Below are positions 7,845-15,336 of a stretch of 17,097 nt of DNA, piece by piece (within the stretch, counting starts at the first letter, position 1; each line of letters starts with the position of its first letter). Position numbers and translations under genes: made by a program. The notes under the pieces are model-generated. The model ran no database searches and had not been told where the DNA came from. It saw only the letters and a list, made by a program, of their open reading frames with translations. Location of the stretch: contig NZ_JACOOJ010000059.1 in the NCBI RefSeq assembly GCF_014287585.1, positions 1 through 17,097 of the forward strand. The letters are read 5' to 3'. The DNA is from Parabacteroides hominis. GTDB lineage: Bacteria; Bacteroidota; Bacteroidia; Bacteroidales; Tannerellaceae.

Positions 7845-7885
7845 GAGTTAAACAAAAGAAAGTAAACGATTTTAAGAAAAAAACA

Positions 7886-8728
7886 ATGTCAAGAGTTAAT
7901 TTTGATCAGTTATTAGAAGCTGGCGTACACTTCGGACACTTAAAAAGAAAGTGGAACCCCGCAATGGCTCCTTATATCTTCATGGAGCGCAATGGTATTC
8001 ATATCATTGACTTATATAAAACAGTTGCTAAAGTAGACGAAGCAGCAGAAGTAATGAAGAACCTGGCAAAACAGGGTAAGAAAGTACTTTTCGTTGCTAC
8101 TAAAAAACAAGCTAAACAAGTTGTCGCTGATAAGGCTTCTTCAGTAGGTATGCCTTACGTTATCGAACGCTGGCCGGGTGGTATGTTGACCAACTTCCCG
8201 ACTATCCGTAAAGCTATCAAGAAGATGGCTACTATCGATAAGATGACAAAAGATGGTACATTTGATAATCTTTCCAAGAGAGAAAAACTTCAGATCACTC
8301 GCCAGCGTGCTAAGTTGGAAAAGACTTTGGGCTCTATCGTAGACCTGACTCGTCTTCCGTCAGCTTTGTTCGTTGTTGACGTAATGAAAGAACATATCGC
8401 AGTTCGCGAAGCTAACCGTCTGGGTATCCCTGTATTCGGTATGGTTGATACGAACTCCGACCCGAACAACATCGACTACGTGATTCCGGCTAACGACGAC
8501 GCTACAAAATCTGTAGAAGTTATCTTGGGCGCTATCTGCGAAGCAATGAACGAAGGTCTGCAGGAACGTAAAGCTGAAAAGATCGATACGGAAGCTGCCG
8601 GCGAAGGCGAAGCTCCTAAAAGAGAACGCAAAGCTAAAGCTGCTGTAAAGAAAGAACGTACTAAGAAGGAAGACGACGAAGCTCTGAACGCTAACGTTGC
8701 TGACAAATTCGCTAAGGACGAAGAATAA
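7886..8728 (+). CDS. rpsB: 30S ribosomal protein S2
   Basis: A 280-residue small-subunit protein. The N-terminus L-L-E-A-G-V-H-F-G-H-L-K-R-K-W-N-P is the family signature, followed by I-H-I-I-D-L-Y-K-T, a R-W-P-G-G-M-L-T-N-F segment and L-P-S-A-L-F-V-V-D-V. The core (~1-225) is standard; residues ~226-280 form the highly charged Lys/Glu/Ala tail found in Bacteroidetes S2, longer than the E. coli protein (241 residues). It is the third gene of the operon and is followed by the EF-Ts gene, the universal rpsB-tsf pairing, here separated by 146 bases that hold a large inverted repeat. Codon use is biased as in highly expressed genes. Confidence 0.97.
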   Translation: MSRVNFDQLLEAGVHFGHLKRKWNPAMAPYIFMERNGIHIIDLYKTVAKVDEAAEVMKNLAKQGKKVLFVATKKQAKQVVADKASSVGMPYVIERWPGGMLTNFPTIRKAIKKMATIDKMTKDGTFDNLSKREKLQITRQRAKLEKTLGSIVDLTRLPSALFVVDVMKEHIAVREANRLGIPVFGMVDTNSDPNNIDYVIPANDDATKSVEVILGAICEAMNEGLQERKAEKIDTEAAGEGEAPKRERKAKAAVKKERTKKEDDEALNANVADKFAKDEE

Positions 8729-8731
8729 ATT

Positions 8732-8835
8732 CAATTGAAAATTGACGATTGACAATTGACAATTAGAATACAAATACAATGGGCAATTGGCTTTTGACAG
8801 TAATTGTCAATTGTCAACTGTCCATTGTCTATTTA
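8732..8835. repeat. heptad inverted repeat between rpsB and tsf
   Basis: Five 7-base units read CAATTGA, AAATTGA, CGATTGA, CAATTGA, CAATTAG (8732-8766); after a 34-base spacer come five units in inverse orientation, TAATTGT, CAATTGT, CAACTGT, CCATTGT, CTATTTA (8801-8835). The inner 17 bases of each arm (8749-8765 and 8801-8817) are perfectly complementary. The transcript could form one long hairpin inside the operon. It lacks a T-run, and resembles the ATTGACA-type dispersed repeats of Bacteroidales. Confidence 0.85.
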
Positions 8836-8874
8836 TAAAGAGTATAAACATTTAATAAATAAGGAAATAAGATT

Positions 8875-9864
8875 ATGGCTGTAACTATGGCTGATATTAC
8901 CAAGCTGCGCAAAATGAGCGGAGCTGGTATGATGGACTGCAAGAAGGCTTTGACCGAATCCGACGGTGATATCGAAAAGGCAATGGAAATTATCCGTAAA
9001 AAAGGACAGGCTATTGCTGCTAAGCGTTCTGACCGCGACGCTGCTGAAGGTTGCGTATTGGCAAAGAAAGATGGCGAATTCGCTGCTATCATCGCTTTGA
9101 AGTGCGAAACCGATTTCGTGGCTAAGAATGAAGATTTCATCGCGCTGGCTCAGGCTATCCTGGATGCTGCTGTGGCTAACAAGTGCAAGACTCTGGACGA
9201 AGTGAAGGCTTTGCCGATGGGTAAGGGCACTGTACAGGATGCTGTTACCGACCGTAGCGGTATCACTGGCGAAAAGATGGAACTGGACGGCTATAACGTG
9301 GTGGAAGGTGCTTATACCACTGTTTACAACCACATGGGCAAGAACCAGTTGTGTACGATCGCCGCATTCAACAAGGAATCTGAAGATGCTGCTCACAACA
9401 TCGTTATGCAGATCGCTGCCATGAACCCGATCGCTATCGACGAAGCCGGTGTTCCTGAATCTGTAAAAGAACAGGAAATCCAGGTGGCAATCGAAAAGAC
9501 AAAGGCTGAACAAGTTCAGAAAGCTGTTGAAGCTGCCCTGAAGAAAGCCGGAATCAACCCGACGCACGTTGACAGCGAAGACCATATGGAAAGCAACATG
9601 GCTAAAGGCTGGATCACGGCTGAAGATGTTGCCAAAGCAAAAGAAATCATCGCTACTGTTTCAGCTGAAAAAGCAGCAAACCTGCCTCAGCAGATGATCG
9701 AGAATATCGCTAAAGGTCGTCTTGGCAAGTTCTTGAAGGAAGTTTGCTTGCTGAACCAGGAAGATATCATGGATGGCAAGAAGACTGTAAGAGAAACAAT
9801 GAAGGAAGCTGATCCTGAATTGCAGATCCTGGCATTCAAACGCTTTACTTTGCGTGCCGAATAA
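8875..9864 (+). CDS. tsf: elongation factor Ts
   Basis: A 329-residue guanine-nucleotide exchange factor for EF-Tu. The N-terminal UBA-like helix bundle (A-D-I-T-K-L-R-K-M-S-G-A-G-M-M-D-C-K-K-A-L) is followed by the T-D-F-V-A-K-N motif (Thr79-Asn85), whose Asp-Phe contact EF-Tu. The family's coiled-coil core regions follow, and the C-terminus contains L-N-Q-E and V-R-E-T segments typical of the last helix. Two in-frame ATGs are near the start; I chose the first (8875) because MAVTMADITK is conserved in relatives and AAGGAAAT lies 7-14 bases upstream. Last gene of the operon; a strong hairpin terminator follows 22 bases after the stop. Confidence 0.97.
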   Translation: MAVTMADITKLRKMSGAGMMDCKKALTESDGDIEKAMEIIRKKGQAIAAKRSDRDAAEGCVLAKKDGEFAAIIALKCETDFVAKNEDFIALAQAILDAAVANKCKTLDEVKALPMGKGTVQDAVTDRSGITGEKMELDGYNVVEGAYTTVYNHMGKNQLCTIAAFNKESEDAAHNIVMQIAAMNPIAIDEAGVPESVKEQEIQVAIEKTKAEQVQKAVEAALKKAGINPTHVDSEDHMESNMAKGWITAEDVAKAKEIIATVSAEKAANLPQQMIENIAKGRLGKFLKEVCLLNQEDIMDGKKTVRETMKEADPELQILAFKRFTLRAE

Positions 9865-9886
9865 TTTTGCTCCGGCAGAATGAAAT

Positions 9887-9924
9887 AAAAAAGGAGGTGT
9901 TTATACAAAACATCTCCTTTTTTA
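9887..9924. terminator. bidirectional Rho-independent terminator between tsf and the aminotransferase
   Basis: A 16-base stem (9887-9902 with 9908-9923, one G-U pair) has A6 on its left arm and T6 on its right arm, with a five-base loop. Because both arms end in A/T tracts, it can stop the ribosomal operon on the + strand and the aspC-containing operon on the - strand. Confidence 0.9.
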
Positions 9925-9929
9925 TTTTT

Positions 9930-9982
9930 AGGCACGGATTATACGGATTGATCTGATTTTTCTTTCCGTGGAATCCGTGCCT
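9930..9982. repeat. nested inverted repeat of the 'ACGGATT' dispersed type
   Basis: AGGCACGGATT (9930-9940) is the perfect reverse complement of AATCCGTGCCT (9972-9982); inside, ACGGA (9943-9947) matches TCCGT (9965-9969). ACGGATT units like these are frequent intergenic repeats in Bacteroidales. It sits between the terminator and the aminotransferase stop codon. Confidence 0.75.
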
Positions 9983-9998
9983 GATTTGTATGTAACGC

Positions 9999-11192
9999 TT
10001 ATTTCAACGCTGCCAAAGCCTCTTTGATACGCTTGATAGCTTCCACAATGTTTTCATCGCTGGTAGCGTAGCTCATGCGGATGCATTCGGGAGCACCGAA
10101 AGATGTGCCGCCAACGCAAGCTACATGGCCGACTTCCAACAAGTACATGGCCAGGTCGTCGGCATTCTCGATCGTGCGTGTGCCGTCCGTCTTGCCATAA
10201 TAATAGCTGCATTTCGGGAACAGGTAGAAAGCTCCTTCCGGTTGATTTACTTCGAATCCCGGAACTTCCTTCGCCAAGCTGACGATCAGGTTGCGGCGGC
10301 GTTCGAATGCCTGACGCATTTCTTCGACCGGAGCCTGTGAGCCTGTGTAAGCTGCTTCTGCCGCTTTCTGCGATACGGAGCATGGGCCTGAAGTGTATTG
10401 TCCCTGCAATTTATTTACTGCCTTTACGATCCATTCCGGTCCGGCGATGAAACCGATACGCCACCCGGTCATGGCATAGGCTTTGGAAACACCGTTGACG
10501 ATAACCGTACGGTCTTTCATCCCGTCTATCTGTGCGATGCTGTTATGCTTACCGATGTAGTTGATATGTTCGTAGATTTCGTCTGCAATCACAATGATTT
10601 CCGGATGTTTTTTCAGGACTTCGGCCAAGCCTGCCAATTCTTCCGCACTGTAGACCGAACCGGTCGGGTTAGACGGGGAACAGAGGATCAACGCCTTAGT
10701 TTTCGGTGTGATAGCCGCTTCCAACTGTGCCGGAGTGATCTTGAAATCCTGTTCGATACCGGCTGCAACGATCACAGGCGTACCTTCGGCCAATTTCACC
10801 ATTTCCGGATAGCTGACCCAGAACGGAGCCGGGATAATCACTTCGTCGCCCGGATTTACCAATACCATGATTGTATTACAAACGGATTGTTTGGCGCCAT
10901 TTGCGCAAGAAATCTGGTTGGCTGTGTATTCCAATCCGTTTTCGTTTTTCAGCTTGGCAACGATGGCGTTACGCAAAGCCGGATAACCAGCGACGGGAGA
11001 ATAACGAGAATAATTTTCGTCGATAGCTTTTTTGGCAGCTTCCTTAATGGGTTCGGGTGTATTGAAGTCGGGTTCTCCGACACTTAAGTTGATAACATCA
11101 ACTCCCTGAGCCTTTAATTCACCGCTCTTCTGGGACATCGCCAATGTTGCGGATGGCGATAAACTTGCTAAACGTGCTGATACTTGTGTCAT
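9999..11192 (-). CDS. aspC: pyridoxal-phosphate aminotransferase, aspartate aminotransferase type (class I/II)
   Basis: A 397-residue fold-type I PLP enzyme that moves an amino group between an amino acid (probably aspartate or a relative) and 2-oxoglutarate. Motifs: S-V-G-E-P-D-F-N-T-P near 37-46; N-x-x-G-x-K around 98-101; C-S-P-S-N-P-T-G with Asn175; A-D-E-I-Y with Asp204 and Tyr207, which hold the cofactor; S-K-A-Y-A-M-T-G-W-R-I-G with Lys237 as the Schiff-base lysine; and R-M-S-Y with Arg372 binding the substrate carboxylate. All catalytic residues are present and the length is normal. It begins 25 bases after ribBA on the same strand, so they are likely co-transcribed. Exact substrate preference among Asp, Tyr/Phe or prephenate cannot be read from sequence, so the symbol is the customary one. 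Confidence 0.88.
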   Translation of the reverse strand: MTQVSARLASLSPSATLAMSQKSGELKAQGVDVINLSVGEPDFNTPEPIKEAAKKAIDENYSRYSPVAGYPALRNAIVAKLKNENGLEYTANQISCANGAKQSVCNTIMVLVNPGDEVIIPAPFWVSYPEMVKLAEGTPVIVAAGIEQDFKITPAQLEAAITPKTKALILCSPSNPTGSVYSAEELAGLAEVLKKHPEIIVIADEIYEHINYIGKHNSIAQIDGMKDRTVIVNGVSKAYAMTGWRIGFIAGPEWIVKAVNKLQGQYTSGPCSVSQKAAEAAYTGSQAPVEEMRQAFERRRNLIVSLAKEVPGFEVNQPEGAFYLFPKCSYYYGKTDGTRTIENADDLAMYLLEVGHVACVGGTSFGAPECIRMSYATSDENIVEAIKRIKEALAALK

Positions 11193-11217
11193 GATAGTGT
11201 TATTATGTGATTATGAA

Positions 11218-12435
11218 TTATTTGATATTGTGTAAGACGTGTCCCATCCGTTCCTTTTTCGTCTTCATGTAGAATTCGTTGTAAGGATTCGGATCAACTT
11301 CGATAGGAACGTTTTCTACGACTGTCAGCCCGTATGCTTCCAGTCCGACACGCTTAACGGGGTTGTTGGTCATCAGGCGCATCTTGGTGACTCCCAAGTG
11401 GCGCAGGATCTGGGCCCCGACACCGTAATCGCGTTCGTCGGCCTGGTGTCCGAGATGCAAGTTTGCATCGACAGTGTCCAAGCCGTCTTCCTGAAGTTTA
11501 TAGGCTTTCATCTTTTCCATCAGCCCGATGCCGCGTCCTTCCTGGTTCAGGTAGACGATTACTCCCTTGCCTTCTTTTTCGATACGCTGCATGGCTTTGT
11601 GCAACTGTTCGCCACATTCGCAGCGCATGGAGCCGAAGATATCACCGGTTGCACAAGAAGAATGTACGCGTACCAGAATCGGTTCGTCCGGCTCGAACTT
11701 GCCTTTTATCAAGGCGATGTGTTCCAGTCCGTTGCTTTTCTGGCGGAAAGGGATCAGGCGGAAGTGGCCATATTGGGTGGGGAGGTCTACTTCAACGCCA
11801 TTTTCTACGATCGATTCTGTTTTCAGGCGATACGAAATCAAGTCTTTGATACAGATGATTTTGATATCGAACTTCTTGGCTACCTCGATCAGTTGGGGCA
11901 GGCGTGCCATTGTCCCGTCTTCATTGATGATTTCGATCAATGCACCTGCCGGGTACAAACCGGCGAGGCGTGCCAGGTCGACAGCAGCTTCGGTATGTCC
12001 GGCACGGCGCAGGACACCACGCGAACGGGCGCGAAGCGGATTGATATGTCCCGGACGGCCCAGGTCGGACGGCTTGGTTTTCGGATCGGCAAGCGCCAAG
12101 ATGGTTTCTGCCCGGTCGAACATCGAAACGCCTGTTGTGCAGTTGCCTCCTAATTTATCTACCGTTATCGTAAAAGGAGTCCCTAACAAAGAAGTGTTGT
12201 TTGCAACCTGCATGTCCAGCTCCAATTCCTGGCAACGTTCTTCCGTGATCGGTGCGCACAGTACGCCACGACCGTTTTTCAACATGAAGTTTACTTTTTC
12301 GGGAGTTATCTTTTCGGCGGCAATAATAAAATCACCTTCATTTTCGCGATCTTCATCATCGACTACGATTAAGAATTTTCCTTCGCGGAAGTCTTCAATA
12401 GCTTCTTCAATGGTGTTTAATTTGATTTCGCTCAT
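11218..12435 (-). CDS. ribBA: bifunctional RibBA: DHBP synthase / GTP cyclohydrolase II
   Basis: A 405-residue fusion catalysing both entry steps of riboflavin synthesis. Residues ~1-205 make 3,4-dihydroxy-2-butanone 4-phosphate from ribulose 5-phosphate: [10 protein letters not shown] (26-35) supplies the acidic metal ligands and R-A-G-H-T-E-A (144-150) the catalytic His/Glu. Residues ~206-405 open GTP to the pyrimidine: zinc ligands Cys261, Cys272 and Cys274 are in place, with N-Q-E-G-R-G-I-G-L (297-305) after them. Both active sites therefore look complete. The loop before R-A-G-H reads N-P-L-R-A-R-S-R-G rather than the more usual F-P-L-R-A-x-x-G-G; I think this is a group variant, not damage. 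A separate promoter box overlaps the end of the upstream lptF gene. No FMN riboswitch is seen. Confidence 0.96.
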   Translation of the reverse strand: MSEIKLNTIEEAIEDFREGKFLIVVDDEDRENEGDFIIAAEKITPEKVNFMLKNGRGVLCAPITEERCQELELDMQVANNTSLLGTPFTITVDKLGGNCTTGVSMFDRAETILALADPKTKPSDLGRPGHINPLRARSRGVLRRAGHTEAAVDLARLAGLYPAGALIEIINEDGTMARLPQLIEVAKKFDIKIICIKDLISYRLKTESIVENGVEVDLPTQYGHFRLIPFRQKSNGLEHIALIKGKFEPDEPILVRVHSSCATGDIFGSMRCECGEQLHKAMQRIEKEGKGVIVYLNQEGRGIGLMEKMKAYKLQEDGLDTVDANLHLGHQADERDYGVGAQILRHLGVTKMRLMTNNPVKRVGLEAYGLTVVENVPIEVDPNPYNEFYMKTKKERMGHVLHNIK

Positions 12436-12462
12436 ATATTCTTTTTTCTTATATTTCTTATT

Positions 12463-14427
12463 TCACAAAGATACGGGTAATTTTTCAATTATGTCAATCA
12501 GTTCATTGCTTGTCTTTTGTACCGTTTTGATATCGTGCCGCAAAAGTTTGCGCTGGTACGTGGCAAGCAGATAAACCGGAAGCCCGATCGGGAAAAAGAG
12601 GCCGATTGCCAGCCCTGCTTTTCCGTTTATTTTTGCATTTATCTGGTTGTAGCCGCTTATGACCGGGTAGTCCATCAACTTGTTCAGGACTAAGGTCTGG
12701 TCCGAATTGGACAACTCTTCGATGATGCCGTCCATTTTAACAGCCAATTGCTCGGCTGTATGGTCGCGACCGCCCTGTTTCCAGAAACGGAAATAGTTTG
12801 TCCAACGTTTATGTCCTGCGAGATATGCATTGCTTTCTTCTACCAGTTGTTTCAGGCGGGGGATGATCTGCCCGTAATCCGGGTTGAACATGATCACCTC
12901 TTTCATTTCAACTTTTCTGCCCGAACGTTTCCCGAATATATTTTTCAAAGCATTCAGGTATGTATCGGCATTCAGTATGACAGAGTCGTTGACCGCTTTA
13001 TAAGTCAGGAAGATACCTAACGGGGCCAAAACGGCGGAACTCAGCCACATTCCTTGCCATGCTTCCCATACGCCGTCGCGGGCCATCTTGAAGCCGATGT
13101 TGTTGATGACATAATAGAATATGAAAAGGAGGACGGAAAGAACCACCGGAGTCCCCAAGCCGCCTTTTCGTATAATGGCCCCAAGCGGTGCGCCGATGAA
13201 AAAGAAGACCAGACAAGCAAACGAGATGGTGAATTTGTTGTGCCATTCCGTCAAGTGGCGGCGTACCCTGTAGGCCTCTTCTCCGATAGTGGCTGCTTTG
13301 AAGAAGTAATCGGCCTTCATATTTTCGATGCTCGATTTCGCACGTGTCAGGATAGTCGCCTTCTTTCCGGGATTTTCTGCCTGGTAGAGGCTGTCGAAGT
13401 TCATGACGATTACCGGCTCGTCCCTCTTGGCCTCTGGCATCGCCTTTGTATCGGATTTCTCGCTATTCGGATCATCCTTTACGTTATTCTGTTTTATGTC
13501 TTCCTGTTTCTTAAACGTCTTTTTGTATGAAGTTTCGTAAACATTCTTGGCGTTGACGCTTTGCATGCTGTCTAAGCGCACGGAAACGGAGTCCACGAAG
13601 ATTTGCAAGTCATGCATATTTTTACCCATAAACTGGTTTTGCATGAACGATTCGTCCGTCCGTGAGAAGTTTGCATCGAATTCGATCAGGATATCCCGGC
13701 TTTTGAAGGTCTCCCTCTGGTAGGGAACGGAACTTTTTGTGCCCGTAGTGCTCGATTGCTTGTCTAAGCTTCTAAAAGATTCTCCATTAAATAAGGAAAG
13801 GACCAGAAACATTTTGTCCGCCGAAGTTTTCAGGCGACCCGAATCCGCGACCATCACACTTACCTTGTTGAATCCCTCGGAATAGTCATAGATCATCATG
13901 TCGCGAAGAAGCCCCGTTTTAGTGTCTTTATGCTTTACATATACATTATATCCGGTGATTTCGCCGTAGAAAACCCCTTCCGGAATATCCAATTCCGGTG
14001 ATTTCTGGCGCATAGACCAAAGCAGCGTGTAGAGTTTGACCTGTACGACAGGCATGGCATAGTTCTGGAAGAAGAAAGCCCCGATACTTATAATACTGAT
14101 GGTGATGATTAGCGGGCGCATGATACGGACAAGTGAGACGCCCGCCGATTTCATAGCCAACAATTCCAATCGTTCGCCGAGGTTCCCGAAAGTCATAAGC
14201 GAAGCAAGCAAAATGGCTAACGGGAGTGCCATCGGCACGAGAAAAAGGGCGGCATACATAAACATTTCCGCCAAAATAGGAATCCCCAGACCTTTTCCGA
14301 CCATGTCGTCAATGTACCTCCACAGGAACTGCATAAGCACAATAAACAGACAGATGCCGAAGGTCATCAAGAACAACGGCAGGAAAGTCTGTAGCATAAA
14401 TGTATATAATCGTTTTATTTTCAACAT
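12463..14427 (-). CDS. LptF/LptG-family permease (YjgP/YjgQ), extended Bacteroidetes form
   Basis: A 654-residue inner-membrane protein. LptF/LptG are the membrane halves of the LptB2FG ABC exporter that drives lipopolysaccharide transport to the outer membrane. Family features: short cytoplasmic start L-K-I-K-R-L-Y-T-F, three N-terminal helices (~12-36, 53-80, 103-122) with the E-R-L-E-L-L-A-M-K-S-A-G coupling-helix motif at 85-96, a periplasmic beta-rich region (~123-395), then helices at ~398-419, 425-447 and 459-479. E. coli LptF/G are ~360 residues; the extra length here is a charged, low-complexity insert (~300-337) and a C-terminal extension (~481-654) with one more hydrophobic segment (605-623). 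This long form is typical of Bacteroidetes. First gene of a run with ribBA and aspC, with its own -7 box. F versus G cannot be decided. Confidence 0.88.
   Translation of the reverse strand: MLKIKRLYTFMLQTFLPLFLMTFGICLFIVLMQFLWRYIDDMVGKGLGIPILAEMFMYAALFLVPMALPLAILLASLMTFGNLGERLELLAMKSAGVSLVRIMRPLIITISIISIGAFFFQNYAMPVVQVKLYTLLWSMRQKSPELDIPEGVFYGEITGYNVYVKHKDTKTGLLRDMMIYDYSEGFNKVSVMVADSGRLKTSADKMFLVLSLFNGESFRSLDKQSSTTGTKSSVPYQRETFKSRDILIEFDANFSRTDESFMQNQFMGKNMHDLQIFVDSVSVRLDSMQSVNAKNVYETSYKKTFKKQEDIKQNNVKDDPNSEKSDTKAMPEAKRDEPVIVMNFDSLYQAENPGKKATILTRAKSSIENMKADYFFKAATIGEEAYRVRRHLTEWHNKFTISFACLVFFFIGAPLGAIIRKGGLGTPVVLSVLLFIFYYVINNIGFKMARDGVWEAWQGMWLSSAVLAPLGIFLTYKAVNDSVILNADTYLNALKNIFGKRSGRKVEMKEVIMFNPDYGQIIPRLKQLVEESNAYLAGHKRWTNYFRFWKQGGRDHTAEQLAVKMDGIIEELSNSDQTLVLNKLMDYPVISGYNQINAKINGKAGLAIGLFFPIGLPVYLLATYQRKLLRHDIKTVQKTSNELIDIIEKLPVSL
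12466..12497 (-). promoter_or_regulatory. candidate ribBA promoter inside the end of lptF
   Basis: On the minus strand, TATCTTTG (12473-12466) is an exact TAnnTTTG box, with TTG 21 bases upstream (12497-12495). It abuts the lptF stop codon and would give a ~24-base leader for ribBA, so ribBA and aspC may be expressed without lptF. Confidence 0.5.
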
Positions 14428-14447
14428 TGCTTATCCGGTTGACGGCG

Positions 14448-14455
14448 CAAAAGTA
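14448..14455 (-). promoter_or_regulatory. -7 promoter element for the lptF gene
   Basis: The minus strand reads TACTTTTG, an exact TAnnTTTG match, 21-28 bases before the ATG. Transcription would start close to the gene, giving a leader of about 15 bases. The -33 region is weak, so only the -7 box is supported. Confidence 0.5.
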
Positions 14456-14498
14456 GTGAAAAAACGATATGATCGCTAACAGAAATCACTAAAACAAC

Positions 14499-14882
14499 CT
14501 AAATACCGAGCGTACGCTTCAGTTCTTCTACTTGCGTGTCCCATAAATCGATAGAATCCCTTTTCTCGTCCTGCTCGGCAAAATCCGTTATTTGCAAAGA
14601 AGTCGATCCTGTTAATTCATGGCTGTGGATCTGGAATTCGAAATAGGCGTTTTCATCCTCTTCATCCGTCCAACGGTAACGGATGCTCATTTCCGGTTTC
14701 ATTGACAGAACCTCCGCCTCCTGTTCGGCTTTGTTCCATTTAAAAACATACATGTTACCATTAATAATAACATCGTCGGCGAACCAGGCTGACAGCCCTG
14801 GAGGAGTAGTGAGGTGATTCCATAAGCTTCGTCGTGAAACCTTATCGAAAATGTATTCGATATGAAATTTCTCTTTTTTCAT
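14499..14882 (-). CDS. START-like / AHSA1-type domain protein
   Basis: A 127-residue soluble protein with the helix-grip (SRPBCC) fold. Evidence is the opening F-H-I-E-Y-I-F-D-K-V-S-R-x-S-L-W, the T-P-P-G-L-S-A-W-F-A-D-D-V segment typical of this Bacteroidetes START-like family, a Y-x-F-x-W strand, R-Y-R-W-T-D, Y-F-E-F-Q-I strands, and a long C-terminal amphipathic helix (W-D-T-Q-V-E-E-L-K-R-T-L). The fold suggests a hydrophobic ligand pocket, but no ligand is known for this subgroup. It runs in the same direction as the lptF gene 71 bases downstream; a -7 box in that gap means it may be a separate transcript. Position next to an Lpt permease is weak evidence for envelope work. Confidence 0.82.
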   Translation of the reverse strand: MKKEKFHIEYIFDKVSRRSLWNHLTTPPGLSAWFADDVIINGNMYVFKWNKAEQEAEVLSMKPEMSIRYRWTDEEDENAYFEFQIHSHELTGSTSLQITDFAEQDEKRDSIDLWDTQVEELKRTLGI

Positions 14883-14905
14883 CTTTCATCGTGTTTATTG
14901 CGCAG

Positions 14906-14936
14906 CAAGGTAATAAAAGAATTGATATCTGCCAAA
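14906..14936 (-). promoter_or_regulatory. candidate promoter of the START-like gene
   Basis: On the minus strand, TTTG (14936-14933), 20 bases, then TACCTTG (14912-14906), one base short of the TAnnTTTG consensus. It lies about 24 bases before the ATG. Confidence 0.42.
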
Positions 14937-15018
14937 TCTGTCTCTAAAAAAAAGCGACTCTGAATTAAGATCTTAACAGGAAGCCCCCAAAATAATTGAA
15001 TTTTTTTTCATGAAAGTG

Positions 15019-15049
15019 TTGCACAATATAAAAATAAGCTCTACTTTTG
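15019..15049 (+). promoter_or_regulatory. tRNA-Met promoter
   Basis: TTG (15019-15021), exactly 20 bases, then TACTTTTG (15042-15049), a full match to the Bacteroidetes promoter. Transcription would begin about 27 bases before the mature tRNA. Confidence 0.8.
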
Positions 15050-15082
15050 CAGCGTCAATCAAGGAAATGATGACAACATGAT

Positions 15083-15156
15083 GGCGAGATAGCTCAGCTG
15101 GTTAGAGCGCATGATTCATAATCATGAGGTCCCCGGTTCAATCCCGGGTCTCGCTA
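15083..15156 (+). tRNA. tRNA-Met (anticodon CAT)
   Basis: A 74-base cloverleaf. The acceptor stem GGCGAGA pairs with TCTCGCT (first pair G-U); the D stem is GCTC/GAGC; the anticodon stem CATGA/TCATG holds loop TTCATAA with CAT at 15117-15119; the T stem CCCGG/CCGGG has loop TTCAATC; A at 15156 is the discriminator. CCA is not encoded. It is not an initiator, lacking the three G-C pairs in the anticodon stem. A lysidine-modified Ile2 tRNA also has CAT, so that identity cannot be fully excluded. Confidence 0.95.
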
Positions 15157-15163
15157 CAAACTT

Positions 15164-15196
15164 AACACTTTCGCAATATTGCGGAAGTGTTTTTTT
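15164..15196 (+). terminator. Rho-independent terminator of the tRNA gene
   Basis: AACACTTTCGC (15164-15174) pairs with GCGGAAGTGTT (15181-15191; one T-G pair), and the right arm ends in T7. It lies eight bases after the tRNA, so the tRNA is a single-gene transcript. Confidence 0.9.
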
Positions 15197-15290
15197 ATGT
15201 GGTAAACACTCGTCCTTACTCAAGGCAGTCTCATCTATCGGGAGATACTTGCCGCAGTTCTCAGGAAAGGTCACGATACTTCTTGTTTGC
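15195..15290 (-). pseudogene. relic of an ISAon1-type DDE transposase
   Basis: The minus strand still reads F-P-E-N-C-G-K-Y-L-P-I-D-E-T-A-L-S-K-D-E (Phe at 15268, Glu ending 15209). This closely follows the F-P-E-N-x-G-x-x-L-S-I-D-E-T-A-L-S-x-G-E stretch around the first catalytic aspartate of ISAon1-family transposases. A one-base frame change after the Glu continues with V-F-T-T and then a stop, where intact copies read L-Y-T-I. No start, no second Asp or Glu region and no inverted repeats are visible, so only a ~30-codon fragment is left. It lies right after the tRNA terminator. Confidence 0.55.
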
Positions 15291-15316
15291 TTTTTCCGAT
15301 GGAACACGTATCTTTG
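15286..15316 (+). promoter_or_regulatory. promoter of the nucleotidyltransferase gene
   Basis: TTTG (15286-15289), 19 bases, TATCTTTG (15309-15316), a full consensus match, about 20 bases before the ATG. The promoter is intact and lies over the upstream part of the transposase relic. Confidence 0.7.
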
Positions 15317-15336
15317 TGGTAAATGAATAAGAGAAT

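Noticed and set aside
10398..11087. Plus-strand frames opposite aspC, ribBA and lptF (also 11239-12153, 11567-12574, 13054-13530)
   Set aside because: Antisense to well-supported enzymes, with Cys/Phe/Arg-rich composition typical of shadows.
11193..11217. Separate promoter or FMN riboswitch around ribBA-aspC
   Set aside because: The 25-base gap has no TAnnTTTG box, and no RFN-type conserved segments occur upstream of ribBA.
15083..15156. tRNA 3' end as an integration (att) site
   Set aside because: I found no second copy of the tRNA 3' end downstream and no integrase in the window.
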